Shown here in pieces: positions 26,036-34,838 of a DNA stretch of 64,000 nucleotides. Source of the stretch: Streptomyces sp. NBC_01591 (GTDB lineage: Bacteria > Actinomycetota > Actinomycetes > Streptomycetales > Streptomycetaceae). The stretch's first letter is position 1, and each line of letters begins with the position of its first letter. Location of the stretch: the NCBI RefSeq assembly GCF_035918155.1, contig NZ_CP109327.1, positions 2,790,001 through 2,854,000 of the forward strand. Reading direction: 5' to 3'. The notes beneath the pieces were generated by a model. The model saw only the letters and a program-made list of their open reading frames with translations. It did no database searches and had not been told where the DNA came from. The translations under genes and the position numbers were made by a program.

Positions 26036-27097
26036 ATGACGGGCATGCACGCCCTGCTCTCCGCCTTCGCGCCCATCTGGATGCTCACCGCGATCGGTTA
26101 CGCGGTCGGCCGCAGCGGTCTGCTCGGTGAGCGGGCGGAGGCCGTGCTCGGCCGGTTCGTCTTCCATGTGGCCATGCCCGCCGCCCTGTTCACCATGGTC
26201 TCCGGGGCGCGGCTGAGCACCTTCGCCAACTCCTCGATGGTGGCCTTCGCCGCGGGTACCGCGCTGGTCTGCGGCCTCGGGTTCCTGGCGGCCGGCCGGC
26301 TCTTCGGCCGGGGCACGGCCGACCGGGCGATCGGCAGCATGGCGTCGGGGTACGTCAACTCCGCCAATCTCGGCATCCCGGTGGCCGTCCAGGTGCTCGG
26401 TGACGCGTCGTTCGTCGCCCAGATCATCCTGTTCCAGGTCCTGTTGGTCTCCCCGGTGATCCTGACGCTGCTGGACACGGGGACGGGGGCGGGGGCAGGC
26501 ACGAAGCCGGGCCCGGGGAGGGCCGTCGTGTTCCGGCGGATGCTGACCATGCCGGTCCGCAACCCCATCATCATGGCCTCGATGCTCGGGGTGGCGGTGT
26601 CCGCGCTCGGACTGCGGCTGCCGCACGCCCTCGCCCACTCCTGCGATCTGCTCGGCGCCGCCGCCGTACCGACGGCCCTGATCACGCTGGGCCTGTCCCT
26701 GAACGCCCGCCCGGCAGCCGACGATTCGACGGAACCCGCGCGGAACGCGGCACATCCGGTGCGCGTGGCGGGTGCGGAGAGCGCGGAGGGCAGGGCGCGT
26801 ACGAAGAGCACGGCGCGCACGGCGCGTGCCGAGGTGGGCGTGGCGGTGGCGCTCAAGGCGCTGGTCCAGCCCCTGATCGCCTTCGCCGTCGGCGGCCCGC
26901 TGCTGCATCTGCCGGAGCACCAACTTCTCGCCGTGGTGCTCTGCTCGGCGCTGCCGACCGCTCAGAACGCCTTCATCTACGCCCAGCAGTACGGCCTGGA
27001 CACCCGGGTGGCCCGCAATGCCGTGGTGACCTCGACGGTGGTCTCCATGGCCACGCTCTCCCTCGCCACCTGGGCCCTGGGCACGACCGGCCCCTGA
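26036..27097 (+). CDS. AEC-family transporter
   Basis: This 353-aa membrane carrier has about nine to ten helices and the auxin-efflux-carrier fold. The N-terminal half reads FAPIWMLTAIGYAVGRSGLL, then VFHVAMPAALFTMVSG and YVNSANLGIPVAVQVLGD. The C-terminal half has RNPIIMASMLGVAVSALGL, TALITLGLSL, and CSALPTAQNAFIYAQQYG. Between the halves lies an unusually long charged loop (about 222-275, AADDSTEPARNAAHPVRVAG and onward). Substrates of such carriers are usually organic anions such as malate. The start is ATG 26036; ATG 26045 is an alternative. Confidence 0.85.
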   Translation: MTGMHALLSAFAPIWMLTAIGYAVGRSGLLGERAEAVLGRFVFHVAMPAALFTMVSGARLSTFANSSMVAFAAGTALVCGLGFLAAGRLFGRGTADRAIGSMASGYVNSANLGIPVAVQVLGDASFVAQIILFQVLLVSPVILTLLDTGTGAGAGTKPGPGRAVVFRRMLTMPVRNPIIMASMLGVAVSALGLRLPHALAHSCDLLGAAAVPTALITLGLSLNARPAADDSTEPARNAAHPVRVAGAESAEGRARTKSTARTARAEVGVAVALKALVQPLIAFAVGGPLLHLPEHQLLAVVLCSALPTAQNAFIYAQQYGLDTRVARNAVVTSTVVSMATLSLATWALGTTGP

Positions 27098-27154
27098 GCC
27101 GTTCGAGTGGCGAACCGGGGCCGAAGGGCGGATGCTGGTCAGGCGGCGATCCAC

Positions 27155-27201
27155 GCCGAAGGGGTGCCAGGACGATGTGTTCGTCCCGGCACCCCTTCGG
27201 C
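27155..27201. terminator. Long bidirectional terminator
   Basis: GCCGAAGGGGTGCC (27155-27168) pairs perfectly with GGCACCCCTTCGGC (27188-27201). An inner GGACGA/TCGTCC stem extends it, and CCTTTCGC follows. It separates the convergent AEC and GT87-PAP2 genes. Confidence 0.85.
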
Positions 27202-27213
27202 CCTTTCGCACCC

Positions 27214-29274
27214 TCAGAGCCGCTTGCTGTCCACCGCTTCGCCCGTCGCCCTCGGAACAGGGACCGGTACCGGCACCGACGGCTCCAGGTCGCCCTGCGG
27301 CTTCGCCGCCTCCGGTACGGCCACCGGCCGCAGCGTCCGCGGCCCCGCCAGCACGTGGGTGAGCCCGAAGCCGAGCGTGACCACGGCCGCTCCGCCGACC
27401 GCGTCCAGCACCCAGTGGTTGGCCGTGGCGACGATCGCGGAGACCGTGAACAGCGGATGCAGCAGCCCCAGCGCCTTCATCCACATCTTCGGGGCCAGCG
27501 TGACGATGACCACGCCGCACCAGAGCGACCAGCCGAAGTGCAGCGAAGGCATCGCCGCGTACTGATTGGTCATCGCGGTCAGGCTCCCGTAGTCCGGCTT
27601 CGCGAAGTCCTGGACGCCGTGGACCGTGTCGATGAAGCCGAGCCCCGGCATCAGGCGCGGCGGGGCCAGCGGGTAGAGCCAGAAGCCGGCCAGCGCGAGC
27701 AGCGTGGCGAAGCCGATGGTGCTGCGGGCCCAGCGGTAGTCGGCCGGGCGCCGTACGTAGAGCACACCGAGGATCGCCAGCGGCACGATGAAGTGGAAGG
27801 TGGAGTAGTAGTAGTCGAAGAAGCCCCTCAGCCGGCCGACCTCGGCGACCGCGTGGTTTACCCGGTGCTCGATGTCGATGTGCAGCCACTGCTCGATGGA
27901 GTGGATCTGGTGTCCGTGGTGTTCGGCGGTGGCGCGACCGGCCGTCGCCGCGAGCCTGACATGTGCGTACGCGGAGTAGACCACCCTGATCAGGAGCAGT
28001 TCCAGCAACAGGTTGGGCCGGCTCAGCACCCGCCGCCAGAACGGCAGCAGCGGGATGCGGCTCCAGCGGGCCGGGGCCGGGGCGGCGTAGTCCGTGGGAA
28101 TCGGATGCTGCCAGTACTCCGAGGTGCGTGGCAGGAACGGCACGGCGCAGGCCGCGGCGAGCGCGACGATCAGCAGCACGTTGTCGCGTACGGGGAAGAG
28201 CGCCTCGATGTTCGGCAGCAGCATCTTCCCCGGCAGCGTGAGCACGAGGACCACGACCGCGGGCCAGACCAGCCGGTCGGAGGCCCGCTTCCCGACCCGG
28301 CCGACCACGGCGAGCAGCACCCACAGCAGCTGGTGCTGCCAGGCGGTCGGCGAGACGGCGACGGCGACGCAGCCGGTCACGGCGACGGCGAGAAGCAGCT
28401 GCCCGTCGCTCGCGTACCGGACGGCGCGACGCAGCCCGAAGAAGCAGACGGCGGCCGCCAGCACCGCGAACAGCGCGATCTCCAGCGGGCCCGCGAGGCC
28501 GAATCGGAGCAGGGCGCCGTGCAGGGACTGGTTGGCGAGGCTGTCCGCCTTTCCGCCGAGCCCGGTGCCCGCGACATGGTGGACCCAGTACGTCCACGAG
28601 TCGCCCGGCATCGCGGCCCAGGCGAGCGCCGTACCGGCGGCGAAGGCCGCGCCGCCGGTCACCGCCGCCTGCCGGCGCCCGGTCAGCCAGAGCAGTGCGG
28701 CGAAGAGCAGCACGGTCGGCTGGAGCGCGGCCGCCAGCCCGATCAGGATGCCCGAGGCGCGTTCCCCGCGGACCGCGAGACAGCCCAGCAGCACCAGCAG
28801 GACCGGCAGGATGCTGGTCTGCCCCAGGTGCAGCGCGCTGCGGACCGGCAGCGAGACCATCAGCAGGCTGATCGCGACAGGCGCTGCCGGCAGCGCGGTG
28901 CGGCGGGACATCTGCCCCGGCAGCGCGCGGGCGGCGACGATACCCAGCGCGGCGACGAGCAGCAGCGAGCCGAAGGTCCAGACGACGCCCAGGTTCTGTT
29001 CCGCGGTGCGAGTCAGCGGTTTCAGCACCAGCCCGGCGAACGGGGTGCCGGTGAACCGGTCGCTGTCGTACAGCGAGCCCGTCACACGCAGGACGCCGTT
29101 CTCGCCTATCCAGGTCGTCGGATCGGTGAGCTGCTCGCCCGGCGGCTGCCGCAGCACCGCCGCCATCTGCCGTACAGCCAGTGCGGCCACGACCAGCCAG
29201 AGCAGAGCCCGGGCAGTCCCGGTCCTCGCCCCCGTCGCCGCGTCTGCGCTCACACTCTGCTCCGCGTTCGCCAC
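27214..29274 (-). CDS. Bifunctional GT87 glycosyltransferase / PAP2-family phosphatase membrane protein
   Basis: This 686-aa polytopic fusion protein has an N-terminal half (about 20-380) with the GT87/DUF2029 polyprenyl-phosphate mannosyltransferase look: an extracytoplasmic DRFTGTPFAGLVLKPL loop and many helices including LQPTVLLFAALLWLTG. The C-terminal half (about 420-650) is PAP2-like of the inositol-phosphotransferase type, with DYYYSTFHFIVPLAILG, MPSLHFGWSLWCG and ANHWVLDAVGGAA. The fusion suggests coupled glycosylation and phosphate or phospho-alcohol handling on a lipid in the membrane. A GTG start at 29274 is used. The true substrate is unknown. Confidence 0.83.
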   Translation of the reverse strand: MANAEQSVSADAATGARTGTARALLWLVVAALAVRQMAAVLRQPPGEQLTDPTTWIGENGVLRVTGSLYDSDRFTGTPFAGLVLKPLTRTAEQNLGVVWTFGSLLLVAALGIVAARALPGQMSRRTALPAAPVAISLLMVSLPVRSALHLGQTSILPVLLVLLGCLAVRGERASGILIGLAAALQPTVLLFAALLWLTGRRQAAVTGGAAFAAGTALAWAAMPGDSWTYWVHHVAGTGLGGKADSLANQSLHGALLRFGLAGPLEIALFAVLAAAVCFFGLRRAVRYASDGQLLLAVAVTGCVAVAVSPTAWQHQLLWVLLAVVGRVGKRASDRLVWPAVVVLVLTLPGKMLLPNIEALFPVRDNVLLIVALAAACAVPFLPRTSEYWQHPIPTDYAAPAPARWSRIPLLPFWRRVLSRPNLLLELLLIRVVYSAYAHVRLAATAGRATAEHHGHQIHSIEQWLHIDIEHRVNHAVAEVGRLRGFFDYYYSTFHFIVPLAILGVLYVRRPADYRWARSTIGFATLLALAGFWLYPLAPPRLMPGLGFIDTVHGVQDFAKPDYGSLTAMTNQYAAMPSLHFGWSLWCGVVIVTLAPKMWMKALGLLHPLFTVSAIVATANHWVLDAVGGAAVVTLGFGLTHVLAGPRTLRPVAVPEAAKPQGDLEPSVPVPVPVPRATGEAVDSKRL

Positions 29275-29490
29275 GCTGCGCCGACCCTCCCGCCGTTCCG
29301 GTGCCCGCCCCTCGGTCGGGCGTGCCGTAAAACCTTCGCATTACGCTACGAGATAGACCCAATCGACCCGCTTTCCTCCTGACTGTCATCCCGCTTCCGT
29401 CCGAACCGGAACCGGAACCTCGTCCGGAACCGGATCCATGGCCCGTACGTCCTCCCCCGTGTTGTCGATCACGGGGGAGGCGGGCGCTAC

Positions 29491-30681
29491 ATGCAGTGCA
29501 CAGGGGTGAAGCGGAGTGTGCGCGGCGCACGGGGCGTGCGGGATGAGCGGCGCGCGTGGATGGTGCGTGCGCTGGCACTGCTGCTGATGCTGGTGTCACT
29601 GCAGCTGGGGTCGCTGATCAGCCCGGCGTACGCCTGCGGCTGCGGGGCGATGGTCCCGAGCAAGGAGTCCCAGGTCTCGGTCGACCGGGAGACGTCGGTG
29701 GTCGACTGGGACGGCCGGACCGAGCAGATCGTCATGCGGCTCACGGTCCGCGGGAACGCCCCCGAGGCGGCGTGGATCATGCCGGTGCCGCACCGCGCGA
29801 GCGTGGAGCTCGGTGATCCCGGTCTCTTCTCCGAGCTCTCCGTCCTCACCGCGCCGGAACCGGTGACCAGGCACTACTTCTGGCCCCGCTCCGACGACTG
29901 GCCGTTCGCCGACTCCGGCAATGTCGGGGACGGGGCCGGAGCTCCTTCGGCCGGGGCCCCAGCGGTCGAGGTGGTCGGCCGGGAGCGGCTCGGCCCCTTC
30001 GATGTGGCGCGGCTGGCCGCGACCGACCCGGAGGCGCTGCAGAAATGGCTGGAGGACAACGGCTTCGACCTGCCCGACCGGCTGGCGACGGCGCTGAAGC
30101 CCTATGTCGAGCAGAAGTGGGAGTACGTCGCGATCCGCCTCGCTCCCCGGGGCAGCGGCAATCCGCTCAGCGGCACTCTCGAACCGCTGCGGTTGCGCTT
30201 CGCCAGCGACCGGCTGGTCTACCCGATGCGGTTGTCGAAGCTCGCCTCGACGCCGCAGCAGCTCGGCCTGTACGTCCTCGCCGAGCACCGGATGGAGCCG
30301 AGCGGCCCGATCGGCGGCGATGCGCCGGAGGTGACGTACGCGGGCAGGATCGATCCCCGGTCGGCGGCGGACGACACGGACGCGCTCGAGGGGCTGACGG
30401 GAGCGGATCCGGTGTTCCTCACCGCGATCGAGCAGTCGTTCCCGCACCCGGAGCGGATCGACGGCGACCATCAGCTGCGCGCGACCGACGCCGACACCCC
30501 GTACCGGACCAAGGTGTACCGGAACCGGCTGCTGACGGTGGGCGGCATCCCCGCCTGGGTGCTGTCGCTGCTCGGGGCGGTGCTGGCGGCCGCCGCCGCG
30601 GTGCTGCTGGTGCGGCGGGCCCGGCGGTGGCGTCCGGTGCCGCCTCCGGCGACGGTCACGGTGCCGCCGCCGCTGGGGTGA
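29491..30681 (+). CDS. DUF2330 domain protein, secreted and membrane-anchored
   Basis: This 396-aa protein has a long N-region with signal peptide (hydrophobic RALALLLMLVSLQLGSLISP, cleavage near YACGCG). The CGCGAMV motif right after cleavage and DGRTEQIVMRLTVRGNAPEAAWIMPVPH are DUF2330 hallmarks. The rest is a beta-rich extracellular domain. A C-terminal helix (about 350-375, IPAWVLSLLGAVLAAAAAVLL) anchors it, followed by a basic, Pro-rich tail. The start is uncertain: ATG 29491 lacks a clear ribosome site, and ATG 29560 gives a shorter signal peptide. Function is unknown. Confidence 0.78.
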   Translation: MQCTGVKRSVRGARGVRDERRAWMVRALALLLMLVSLQLGSLISPAYACGCGAMVPSKESQVSVDRETSVVDWDGRTEQIVMRLTVRGNAPEAAWIMPVPHRASVELGDPGLFSELSVLTAPEPVTRHYFWPRSDDWPFADSGNVGDGAGAPSAGAPAVEVVGRERLGPFDVARLAATDPEALQKWLEDNGFDLPDRLATALKPYVEQKWEYVAIRLAPRGSGNPLSGTLEPLRLRFASDRLVYPMRLSKLASTPQQLGLYVLAEHRMEPSGPIGGDAPEVTYAGRIDPRSAADDTDALEGLTGADPVFLTAIEQSFPHPERIDGDHQLRATDADTPYRTKVYRNRLLTVGGIPAWVLSLLGAVLAAAAAVLLVRRARRWRPVPPPATVTVPPPLG

Positions 30682-30790
30682 GCGCCGGGCCGGCGGAGGT
30701 CGACCGCGCCGGGGGATCCGAACACTTGCGTACGGGGTGAGGCTCCGTGCCCGCCAAATCGTTGGCTCCCCTGATCGGGCTCAAGTCAGA

Positions 30791-31324
30791 ATGACCGGCA
30801 TGACCTGGACATCGGCCCCCGAACCGTTCGACTCCCCCGACTCCTCGCTGCTGCGCCGCGACTACTACGACGAGGTCGCCAGCCGCTACTGGGGGCGGCC
30901 GGCCACCGCCGAGGAGATCGACGAGGGGCTCACCGACGACGGGGCCGACCGGCTCGTCCCGCCCACCGGCCAGTTCGTCGTCGGCCGGTTCGACGGGAAG
31001 CCGGCGGCCTGCGCCGGGCTGCTGGTGGTGGACGCGGACACCGCGGAGCTGACCCGGGTGTTCGTACGCCCCGAACACCGGGGCACGGGCGGCGGCGGAC
31101 TGCTCCTGGCGGCCGTGGAGGAGGCGGCGCGCCTCTTCGGCATACGCACGCTCCGGCTCGACACCCGCAATGACCTGGTCGAGGCACGGGGGCTGTACGC
31201 CAAACACGGCTACCGGGAGGTCCCGGCGTTCCACCGGCGGCAGTACGCGGAGCACTGGTTCGCGAAGGAGCTGTCCGCTACCTCCGCGACGTCCGCTACC
31301 TCCGCGACGTCATACGGCTCGTAG
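30791..31324 (+). CDS. GNAT-family N-acetyltransferase
   Basis: This 177-aa acetyltransferase transfers an acetyl group from acetyl-CoA to an amine. It has the beta4 strand AELTRVFVRPEHRGTGGGGLLL with the RxxGxG/A acetyl-CoA loop, then LRLDTRNDLVEARGLYAKHGYREV, the motif B region. Its C-terminus ends in four SAT repeats encoded by an 18-bp tandem duplication. The acceptor substrate is unknown. It is convergent with the MFS gene, only 12 bp away. Confidence 0.85.
   Translation: MTGMTWTSAPEPFDSPDSSLLRRDYYDEVASRYWGRPATAEEIDEGLTDDGADRLVPPTGQFVVGRFDGKPAACAGLLVVDADTAELTRVFVRPEHRGTGGGGLLLAAVEEAARLFGIRTLRLDTRNDLVEARGLYAKHGYREVPAFHRRQYAEHWFAKELSATSATSATSATSYGS
31273..31308. repeat. 18-bp tandem duplication in the GNAT gene
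   Basis: GTCCGCTACCTCCGCGAC occurs twice back to back (31273-31290 and 31291-31308) and encodes SATSAT twice at the C-terminus. It stays in frame, so it changes only tail length. Confidence 0.8.
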
Positions 31325-31336
31325 GGCGTACCGGGT

Positions 31337-33379
31337 TCAGGCCGCATGGTCCCGTTTCGGTTCGGGGCTGTGCGGCCGTTCCTTGCTCGACCCGCTCGTC
31401 TCGGCGGTCAGTTCCTCCACGAGTCTGACCAGATCGGTCGGGCGGTCCGGCCCCCACCAGTCGCCCAGCAGCTCGGCCATGGACGCCTCACGGGCCTCCG
31501 CGAGCTTCACCACCACTTCCGAGCCGGACTCGGTGAGCACCAGTTGCACGCCTTCGCGCCGCACCAGTCCGCGTTCCTCCAGCTGACGGGCCGCGTCGCT
31601 GATCACCCGCAGCGGCACCGGGGCGATGTCGGCGAGCATGGCCGGTTCGACCGTGCCGTGCCGTCTGATCCGCAGCAGCATCCAGCTGGCCGCGGGCAGC
31701 AGGTCGTAGCCCGCCCTCTTGGTGATCTTCACATAGACCTCGCGGCGCCCCTCTCGCGTGGCGAGCACCGAGAGCGCGCGGGCGCATTCGTCGTACGAGG
31801 ACCGCTCGACCGGGTTCGACGCCAGGGTCTCGCTGGCCTCCGGAGCGGTCACCGAGCCGCGCAGCTTGTCCTCCTTGAGGAACCAGGCGAAGACGAAGGC
31901 GATCAGCACGACCGGTGCCGCGTACAGGAACACGTCGGTGATCGATGTCGAGTACGCGTGGAGCACCACGGGCCGCAGCGCGGGCGGCAGTTGCCCGATG
32001 GCGCGCGGATCGGAGGCCAGCCCGTCCACACCGGCCCCGGGGGGCAGCGGCTGGCCGGCGAGTGCCGCGGACAGTTTGTCGGTGAGCCGGTTGGTGAAGA
32101 TCGTGCCGAAGACGGCGACGCCGAACGAGGCGCCGATGGAGCGGAAGAAGGTGGCTCCGGAGGTGGCGACGCCGAGATCCTCGTACGTGACGGCGTTCTG
32201 CACGATCAGTACCAGGACCTGCATCACCAGGCCGAGCCCGGCGCCGAAGACGAAGAAGTAACTGCTCATCTCCCAGGTACTGCTGGTCTCCGTGAGCCGG
32301 TGCAGCAGCAGGAGTCCGATGGCGGTGAGGCCGGTGCCCGCGATCGGGAAGACCTTCCAGCGGCCGGTGCGGCTGACGATCTGTCCGGACGCGGTCGAGG
32401 TGAGGAGCATGCCCAGCACCATCGGGAGCATGTGCACACCGGACATCGTCGGTGAGATGGAGTGCACCACCTGCAGGAAGGTCGGCAGGTAGGTCATCGC
32501 GCCGAACATCGCGAAGCCGACGACGAAGCTGATGACGGCGACGAGGCTGAAGGTCCTGATCCGGAAGAGCTTCAGCGGGATGACGGGTTCGGCGGCCCGG
32601 CGCTCCGCGTACACGAAGGCGATCAGCAGCAGCACGCTCAGCACGGCGAGACCGATGATCTGCGCCGAGTCCCAGGCCCAGGTGGTGCCGCCGAGCGAGG
32701 CGACGAGGACCATGCAGGTGGCGACGGAGGCGATGAGGAAGGTGCCGAGGTAGTCGATGGTGTGTTTCGTGCGGCGGACCGGGATGTGCAGCGCGGCAGC
32801 GATCACGAGGAGTGCCACGACACCGATCGGCAGGTTGATGTAGAAGACCCACCGCCAGCTGAGGTGTTCGGTGAACAGACCGCCGAGGAGCGGTCCGAGG
32901 ACGCTCGTCGCACCGAAGACCGCCCCGAACAGGCCCTGGTACTTGCCTCGTTCGCGCGGCGCGACGATATCGCCGACGATCGCCATCGAGAGCACCATGA
33001 GGCCGCCGCCACCGAGGCCCTGAAGGGCCCTGAAGCCGATGAGCTGCGGCATGTTCTGGGCGATGCCGCAGAGCGCCGAACCGATGAGGAAGATGACGAT
33101 GGCGACCTGGAAGAGCTTCTTGCGGCCGTACTGGTCACCGAGCTTGCCCCAGAGCGGGGTCGCGGCGGTCGCCGCCAGCAGATAGGCCGTGACCACCCAG
33201 GAGAGATGTTCCAGTCCGCCGAGGTCGCTGACGATGGTGGGCAGTGCGGTGGAGACGATGGTCTGATCGAGTGCGGCCAGAAGCATGCCGAGGAGCAGCG
33301 CCCCGATGGCCACGAGGACCGACCGCGTCGAGCGCAATTCGCCGGGGGCCGGGGCCGGGGGGCTCAGGTGCTGGGCCAT
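31337..33379 (-). CDS. MFS drug exporter (DHA2/EmrB type) fused to a MarR-like domain
   Basis: This 680-aa protein has a 14-helix DHA2 transporter (about 20-520) carrying [20 protein letters not shown], then [14 protein letters not shown] and [26 protein letters not shown] cytoplasmic C-terminal domain (about 545-650) resembles a MarR winged helix: [20 protein letters not shown], then [20 protein letters not shown] and LTESGSEVV. The fusion is known in Streptomyces but its job is unclear; it may sense the drug at the membrane. The ribosome site CGAGGAGA precedes ATG 33379. A divergent short ORF lies upstream. Confidence 0.87.
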   Translation of the reverse strand: MAQHLSPPAPAPGELRSTRSVLVAIGALLLGMLLAALDQTIVSTALPTIVSDLGGLEHLSWVVTAYLLAATAATPLWGKLGDQYGRKKLFQVAIVIFLIGSALCGIAQNMPQLIGFRALQGLGGGGLMVLSMAIVGDIVAPRERGKYQGLFGAVFGATSVLGPLLGGLFTEHLSWRWVFYINLPIGVVALLVIAAALHIPVRRTKHTIDYLGTFLIASVATCMVLVASLGGTTWAWDSAQIIGLAVLSVLLLIAFVYAERRAAEPVIPLKLFRIRTFSLVAVISFVVGFAMFGAMTYLPTFLQVVHSISPTMSGVHMLPMVLGMLLTSTASGQIVSRTGRWKVFPIAGTGLTAIGLLLLHRLTETSSTWEMSSYFFVFGAGLGLVMQVLVLIVQNAVTYEDLGVATSGATFFRSIGASFGVAVFGTIFTNRLTDKLSAALAGQPLPPGAGVDGLASDPRAIGQLPPALRPVVLHAYSTSITDVFLYAAPVVLIAFVFAWFLKEDKLRGSVTAPEASETLASNPVERSSYDECARALSVLATREGRREVYVKITKRAGYDLLPAASWMLLRIRRHGTVEPAMLADIAPVPLRVISDAARQLEERGLVRREGVQLVLTESGSEVVVKLAEAREASMAELLGDWWGPDRPTDLVRLVEELTAETSGSSKERPHSPEPKRDHAA

Positions 33380-33436
33380 GGAACATCTCCTCGGGTCCGC
33401 TACATCCCCATCCTGGCCTTTTCATACGGTTATGGC

Positions 33437-33886
33437 CTGCTGAGCAGGAACGGGCCGGACGCCGACGGCCCTGCCGATGCTGCCGATGTTTTCGGGTCCG
33501 GCGATCCCACCGTTGCTTTCGGTCCCGCCGAGGAACCCGGCGGGCCACGACGTCGCCGCCCCTTCGCGGCCGTTGCCGTGGGAGCGGCCCTGGTCACTGT
33601 GGTGGGCGCGGCGGCATTCGCGAGCGGGCTGCTCGGCGGGGGCGGCAACGGGGACACGGGCCGGCGACAGGCCCTGCCCGGCGCGACGGTCGACGTGCCG
33701 GAGCCGAGCGTCCCCGCAACGGAGTCGACACCGGCCTCCGACTCGCCCTCGCCCACCGCGTCGGCTTCCGTGTCACCGTCCGCATCGGCCTCGGCCTCGC
33801 CCTCGCCGTCCCCCTCCGCATCCGCCGCCGCCTCGCAGTCGGCCTCCACCACACCCTCACCCACCACGGGCCGGGGGCCCTACTGA
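33437..33886 (+). CDS. Small Ser/Pro-rich protein with one membrane segment (start unclear)
   Basis: This reading frame has no ATG, GTG or TTG near the expected start. CTG codons at 33437 and 33440 or GTG 33368 (inside the MFS start region) are the options. From 33437 it encodes about 149 residues: an acidic head (NGPDADGPADAADVFGSGDP), RRRR before a hydrophobic segment (FAAVAVGAALVTVVGAAAFASGLLG), then a long SPSASASASPSPSPS tail. The pattern fits a type II membrane-anchored wall-spanning protein, and codon usage supports coding. The function is unknown. Confidence 0.4.
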   Translation: MLSRNGPDADGPADAADVFGSGDPTVAFGPAEEPGGPRRRRPFAAVAVGAALVTVVGAAAFASGLLGGGGNGDTGRRQALPGATVDVPEPSVPATESTPASDSPSPTASASVSPSASASASPSPSPSASAAASQSASTTPSPTTGRGPY

Positions 33887-33953
33887 CACCTGGGACGCGC
33901 CACGCCGGCCACCCGGAGCAGCCATCCGGAACGGCCACCCGGAACAGAGGGAA

Positions 33954-33983
33954 TTGGCATTCTCGGACAGGTTTTTGTATCGT
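33954..33983 (+). promoter_or_regulatory. Candidate promoter for the HAD gene
   Basis: TTGGCA (33954-33959) and TATCGT (33978-33983) with an 18-bp spacer resemble a housekeeping sigma promoter. The segment is A/T-rich for this genome. A strong hairpin follows within 15 bp of the -10. Confidence 0.4.
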
Positions 33984-33996
33984 GATGGAACAAAGT

Positions 33997-34048
33997 AGCC
34001 TCCGCCCGCCACCCCCTGACCGGCGGGCGGGGGCTGCTTGTTCTCTTT
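33997..34048 (+). terminator. Hairpin with T-rich tail in the HAD leader (possible attenuator)
   Basis: AGCCTCCGCCCGCC (33997-34010) pairs with GGCGGGCGGGGGCT (34022-34035) over 14 positions with one G-U pair, followed by GCTTGTTCTCTTT. It lies between the candidate promoter and the HAD start (34086), so it could end a small RNA or attenuate the gene. It may instead terminate the upstream gene. Confidence 0.5.
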
Positions 34049-34085
34049 CCCGCGTCTTCGCTTCCCCGCGTTCTGGAGCCCGCCC

Positions 34086-34748
34086 ATGCCGGCCACCGTC
34101 CTCACCGCCCGCGCCCTCCTCCTGGACATGGACGGCACCCTGGTGAACTCCGATGCCGTCGTGGAGCGCTGCTGGCGGCGCTGGGCGCTGCGCGAGGGGC
34201 TTGACCCGGAGGCCGCGCTCAAGGTCGTCCACGGACGGCAGGGGTACGCCACCATGGCGGCACTCCTCCCGGACCGCCCGATGGAGCAGAACTACGCGGA
34301 CAACCGGGTCATGCTCGCGGAGGAGACCGCCGACATCGACGGCGTCGTCCCGATCGGCGGCGCGCCCGCCTTCATGGACGCGATCGCCGAACTGCCGCAC
34401 GCCCTGGTCACCTCCGCCGACGAGGCGCTGGCCCGGACCCGGATGACCGCGTCGGACCTGCGGATTCCGGCCGTCCGCGTCACCGCCGAGAACGTCGGCG
34501 CCAGCAAGCCGGACCCCGAGGGCTTCCTCAAGGGCGCGGCCGAGCTGGGCTTCGCCCCGGCGGACTGCATCGTCTTCGAGGACTCGGAGGCGGGCATCGC
34601 GGCGGGCCGGGCGGCGGGCATGCGCGTCGTGGGCGTCGGCCCGCGCGCCGGAGCGCTCTCCCCCGACGCGCACGTCGAGGACCTGACGCAGGTCCGGGTG
34701 GAAGCGGCAGCGGACGGCTCGATCCGACTGCACATCAGCGCGCGATAG
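34086..34748 (+). CDS. HAD-family phosphatase (sugar phosphatase / beta-phosphoglucomutase type)
   Basis: This 220-aa cytoplasmic enzyme has HAD motif I LLLDMDGTLVNSD, a helical cap (about 20-85), motif II LVTSADEAL, motif III Lys in GASKPDPEGFL, and motif IV FEDSEAGIAAGRAAG. This is the HAD-IA subgroup that dephosphorylates small sugar phosphates such as glycerol- or 2-deoxyglucose-phosphate. ATG 34086 with GGAG upstream is preferred to ATG 34038. Confidence 0.88.
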   Translation: MPATVLTARALLLDMDGTLVNSDAVVERCWRRWALREGLDPEAALKVVHGRQGYATMAALLPDRPMEQNYADNRVMLAEETADIDGVVPIGGAPAFMDAIAELPHALVTSADEALARTRMTASDLRIPAVRVTAENVGASKPDPEGFLKGAAELGFAPADCIVFEDSEAGIAAGRAAGMRVVGVGPRAGALSPDAHVEDLTQVRVEAAADGSIRLHISAR

Positions 34749-34838
34749 CCCTGCGACGACCCCCGGCTCTCCGCTCCCTCCATCGCGCCCACCCCCACAT
34801 CGCCGGCCGGGCCGACCCCACGCCCGGTGCGGCGGACC

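Noticed and set aside
24503..29599. A 1698-codon open frame on the minus strand
   Set aside because: It runs antisense to the CYP125 and AEC genes and out of frame through the GT87-PAP2 gene. Its translation is Arg/Gly/His-rich low complexity, typical of a stop-free shadow frame in high-GC DNA.
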